From Halomonas gemina (lineage in GTDB: Bacteria > Pseudomonadota > Gammaproteobacteria > Pseudomonadales > Halomonadaceae): DNA of 64,000 nt. The notes beneath the pieces are model-generated. The model saw nothing but the letters and a program-made list of their open reading frames with translations, did not search any database and was not told where the DNA came from. The DNA lies in NCBI RefSeq assembly GCF_023554995.1, contig NZ_JAMJPK010000003.1:124001-188000 (forward strand), in the 5' to 3' direction. Shown here piece after piece: positions 62,184 to 64,000 of the stretch (its first letter is position 1; each line of letters starts with the position of its first letter). Both the position numbers and the translations under genes were made by a program.

Positions 62184-64000
62184 TCAGTCGAGCCGGGTCA
62201 GGTCGCGCACCGCGCCCTTGTCGGCGGAGGTCGCCAGCAGCGCATAGGCCTTGAGCGCCGCCGAGACCTTGCGGTCGCGCGTGATGCTCGGCTTCCAGGC
62301 CTGGGCGCCCTTCGCCTCCTGGGCCTCGCGACGGCGGGCGAGCTCCTCGTCGGGGAGCTTCACGTCGATGCGCCGACCGGGGATGTCGATGCGGATGATA
62401 TCGCCACTCTCCACCAGGCCGATGGCGCCCCCGGCGGCGGCCTCCGGCGAGGCGTGGCCGATGGAGAGTCCCGAGGTGCCGCCGGAGAAGCGCCCGTCGG
62501 TGAGCAGCGCGCAGGCCTTGCCCAGCCCCTTGGACTTGAGGTAGCTGGTCGGGTAGAGCATCTCCTGCATGCCGGGGCCGCCCTTGGGGCCCTCGTAGCG
62601 GATGACCACGACCTCGCCCTCCTTCACCTGGCCACCGAGGATATGCTCCAACGCCTGGTCCTGGGACTCGACCACGTGGGCCGGGCCCTCGAAGACCAGG
62701 ATCGCGTCGTCGACGCCGGCGGTCTTCACCACGCAGCCGTCCTCGGCGATGTTGCCCTTGAGCACCGCGAGGCCACCCTCTCTCGAGAAGGCGTGCGCAA
62801 GATCGCGGATGCAGCCGCCGGCACGGTCGCCGTCGAGGCTCGGCCAGCGGGCGGCCTGGGAGAAGGCCTCCTGGGTGGGGATGCCGCCGGGACCGGCCTT
62901 GTAGAACTCCACCACCTCGGGGCTCGGCGAGCGCATGATGTCCCAGGCGTCCAGGGCGTCCTTGAGAGTATCGCCGTAGACGGTGGGCACCCGGGTATCC
63001 AGCACCCCGGCGCGGTCCAGCTCGCCGAGAATGGCCATGATGCCGCCGGCGCGGTGGCAGTCCTCGATATGGTACTGCTGGGTGTTGGGCGCCAGCTTGC
63101 ACAGCTGCGGCACCTCCCGGGAGAGCCGGTCGATGTCGGCCATGGTGAACTCCACCTCGCCCTCCTGAGCGGCGGCCAGCAGGTGCAGGATGGTGTTGGT
63201 GGAGCCGCCCATGGCGATGTCCAGGGTCATGGCGTTCCTGAACGCCGCCTTCGAGCCGATGGCCCGCGGCAGCAGGTGCGCCTCGTTGCCCACGTAGACG
63301 CGCTTGGCCAGTTCGACGATGCGGCTACCCGCCTCCTCGAAGAGCCGGCGGCGGTCGGCGTGGGTGGCCAGCACCGTGCCGTTGCCCGGCAGCGCCAGGC
63401 CCAGGGCCTCCATCAGGCAGTTCATGGAGTTGGCGGTGAACATGCCCGAGCAGCTGCCGCAGGTCGGGCAGGCGCTGCGCTCGATCTCCTCGATCTCCGC
63501 GTCGCTGTACTGGTCGTCGGCGGCGGAGATCATCGCATCGATCAGGTCGATATTGTGGTCCAGGAGCTTGGTCTTGCCGGCCTCCATGGGGCCGCCGGAG
63601 ACGAAGATCACCGGGATGTTCAGGCGCATGGCGGCGTTGAGCATGCCCGGGGTGATCTTGTCGCAGTTGGAGATGCACACCAGGGCGTCGGCGCAGTGGG
63701 CGTTGACCATGTACTCGACGCTGTCGGCGATGAGGTCGCGACTCGGCAACGAGTAGAGCATGCCGTCGTGGCCCATGGCGATGCCGTCGTCCACGGCGAT
63801 GGTGTTGAACTCCTTGGCCACCCCGCCGGCCTTCTCGATCTCGCGCGCCACCAGCTGGCCCATGTCCTTGAGGTGCACGTGGCCCGGCACGAACTGGGTA
63901 AAGGAGTTCGCCACCGCGATGATCGGCTTGTGGAAATCGTCGTCCTTCATGCCGGTGGCGCGCCACAGGGCGCGGGCACCGGCCATGTTGCGGCCGGCGG
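62184..64000 (-). CDS. ilvD: dihydroxy-acid dehydratase (5' end outside the window)
   Basis: IlvD, at least 605 residues inside the window. It dehydrates 2,3-dihydroxy acids in isoleucine and valine synthesis. The [Fe-S] cysteines are in [10 protein letters not shown] and [18 protein letters not shown], and the C-terminal [15 protein letters not shown] and [17 protein letters not shown] are typical. The visible start of the frame, [15 protein letters not shown], corresponds to about residue 14 of the Escherichia coli protein, so roughly 13 residues and the start codon lie beyond base 64000. Confidence 0.95.
   Translation of the reverse strand, partial: AGRNMAGARALWRATGMKDDDFHKPIIAVANSFTQFVPGHVHLKDMGQLVAREIEKAGGVAKEFNTIAVDDGIAMGHDGMLYSLPSRDLIADSVEYMVNAHCADALVCISNCDKITPGMLNAAMRLNIPVIFVSGGPMEAGKTKLLDHNIDLIDAMISAADDQYSDAEIEEIERSACPTCGSCSGMFTANSMNCLMEALGLALPGNGTVLATHADRRRLFEEAGSRIVELAKRVYVGNEAHLLPRAIGSKAAFRNAMTLDIAMGGSTNTILHLLAAAQEGEVEFTMADIDRLSREVPQLCKLAPNTQQYHIEDCHRAGGIMAILGELDRAGVLDTRVPTVYGDTLKDALDAWDIMRSPSPEVVEFYKAGPGGIPTQEAFSQAARWPSLDGDRAGGCIRDLAHAFSREGGLAVLKGNIAEDGCVVKTAGVDDAILVFEGPAHVVESQDQALEHILGGQVKEGEVVVIRYEGPKGGPGMQEMLYPTSYLKSKGLGKACALLTDGRFSGGTSGLSIGHASPEAAAGGAIGLVESGDIIRIDIPGRRIDVKLPDEELARRREAQEAKGAQAWKPSITRDRKVSAALKAYALLATSADKGAVRDLTRLD

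Overview
The window is one contiguous stretch of a high-GC gammaproteobacterial chromosome, most likely from the Halomonadaceae (Halomonas or a close relative). This rests on three gammaproteobacterial gene orders (nudF-yqiB-cpdA; rppH-ptsP-lgt-thyA-folA; nudE-yrfG-hslR-hslO-pckA), on protein similarity recognised by eye, and on acidic outer-membrane porins. No database search was possible. Coding density is high, most genes lie on the minus strand, and many neighbours overlap by ATGA or sit a few bases apart.

Layout. 1-6.7 kb: housekeeping genes (cpdA, yqiB, nudF, a TPR protein, greB, rsmC, cmoM, an amidase). 6.8-12.6 kb: tRNA-Arg(CCU), then a diguanylate cyclase and a LOV-domain EAL phosphodiesterase, then an AT-richer stretch with broken IS30 and IS630 transposase genes that ends in a partial tRNA 3' end resembling the upstream tRNA-Arg. 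This looks like an old island inserted at a tRNA. 12.6-19.8 kb: a four-gene minus-strand operon (gbuA, YjiH-type transporter, AruI-like decarboxylase, aldehyde dehydrogenase) read away from a sigma-54 activator gene, with a sigma-54 promoter and tandem upstream repeats between them. It should convert 2-ketoarginine to 4-aminobutyrate plus urea.

19.8-28.6 kb is envelope-centred. It holds an OprC-type copper receptor, an FNR/ANR oxygen regulator, two paralogous DcaP-like porins (one behind a perfect FNR box, the other behind a pair of palindromic operators), a tiny exported coiled-coil protein, an exported protein with an internal duplication, and a general porin. 29-40.3 kb: a coiled-coil ProQ/FinO protein, folA, thyA, lgt, a TauE permease, a membrane response regulator that has lost its kinase, an NRDE protein, ptsP, rppH, a HAD phosphatase, an 8-bp tandem repeat array and mdh.

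40.5-51.2 kb: a two-gene RND efflux system, the anti-sigma factor rsd, and a complete five-gene branched-chain-amino-acid-type ABC importer facing an HGGYW hydrolase. 51.2-64 kb: dsbB-gshA, tex, a Tat-exported MsrB, pckA, hslO-hslR-yrfG, nudE, a Gfo/Idh/MocA oxidoreductase, and ilvD, whose 5' end runs off the right edge.

The most interesting signals are the light-sensing c-di-GMP phosphodiesterase paired with a feedback-controlled cyclase inside the tRNA-bounded segment, and the sigma-54-controlled guanidino-compound operon with an unexpected transporter. Next come the ANR/FNR-box link to a DcaP-like porin and the kinase-less BarA-like receiver protein.
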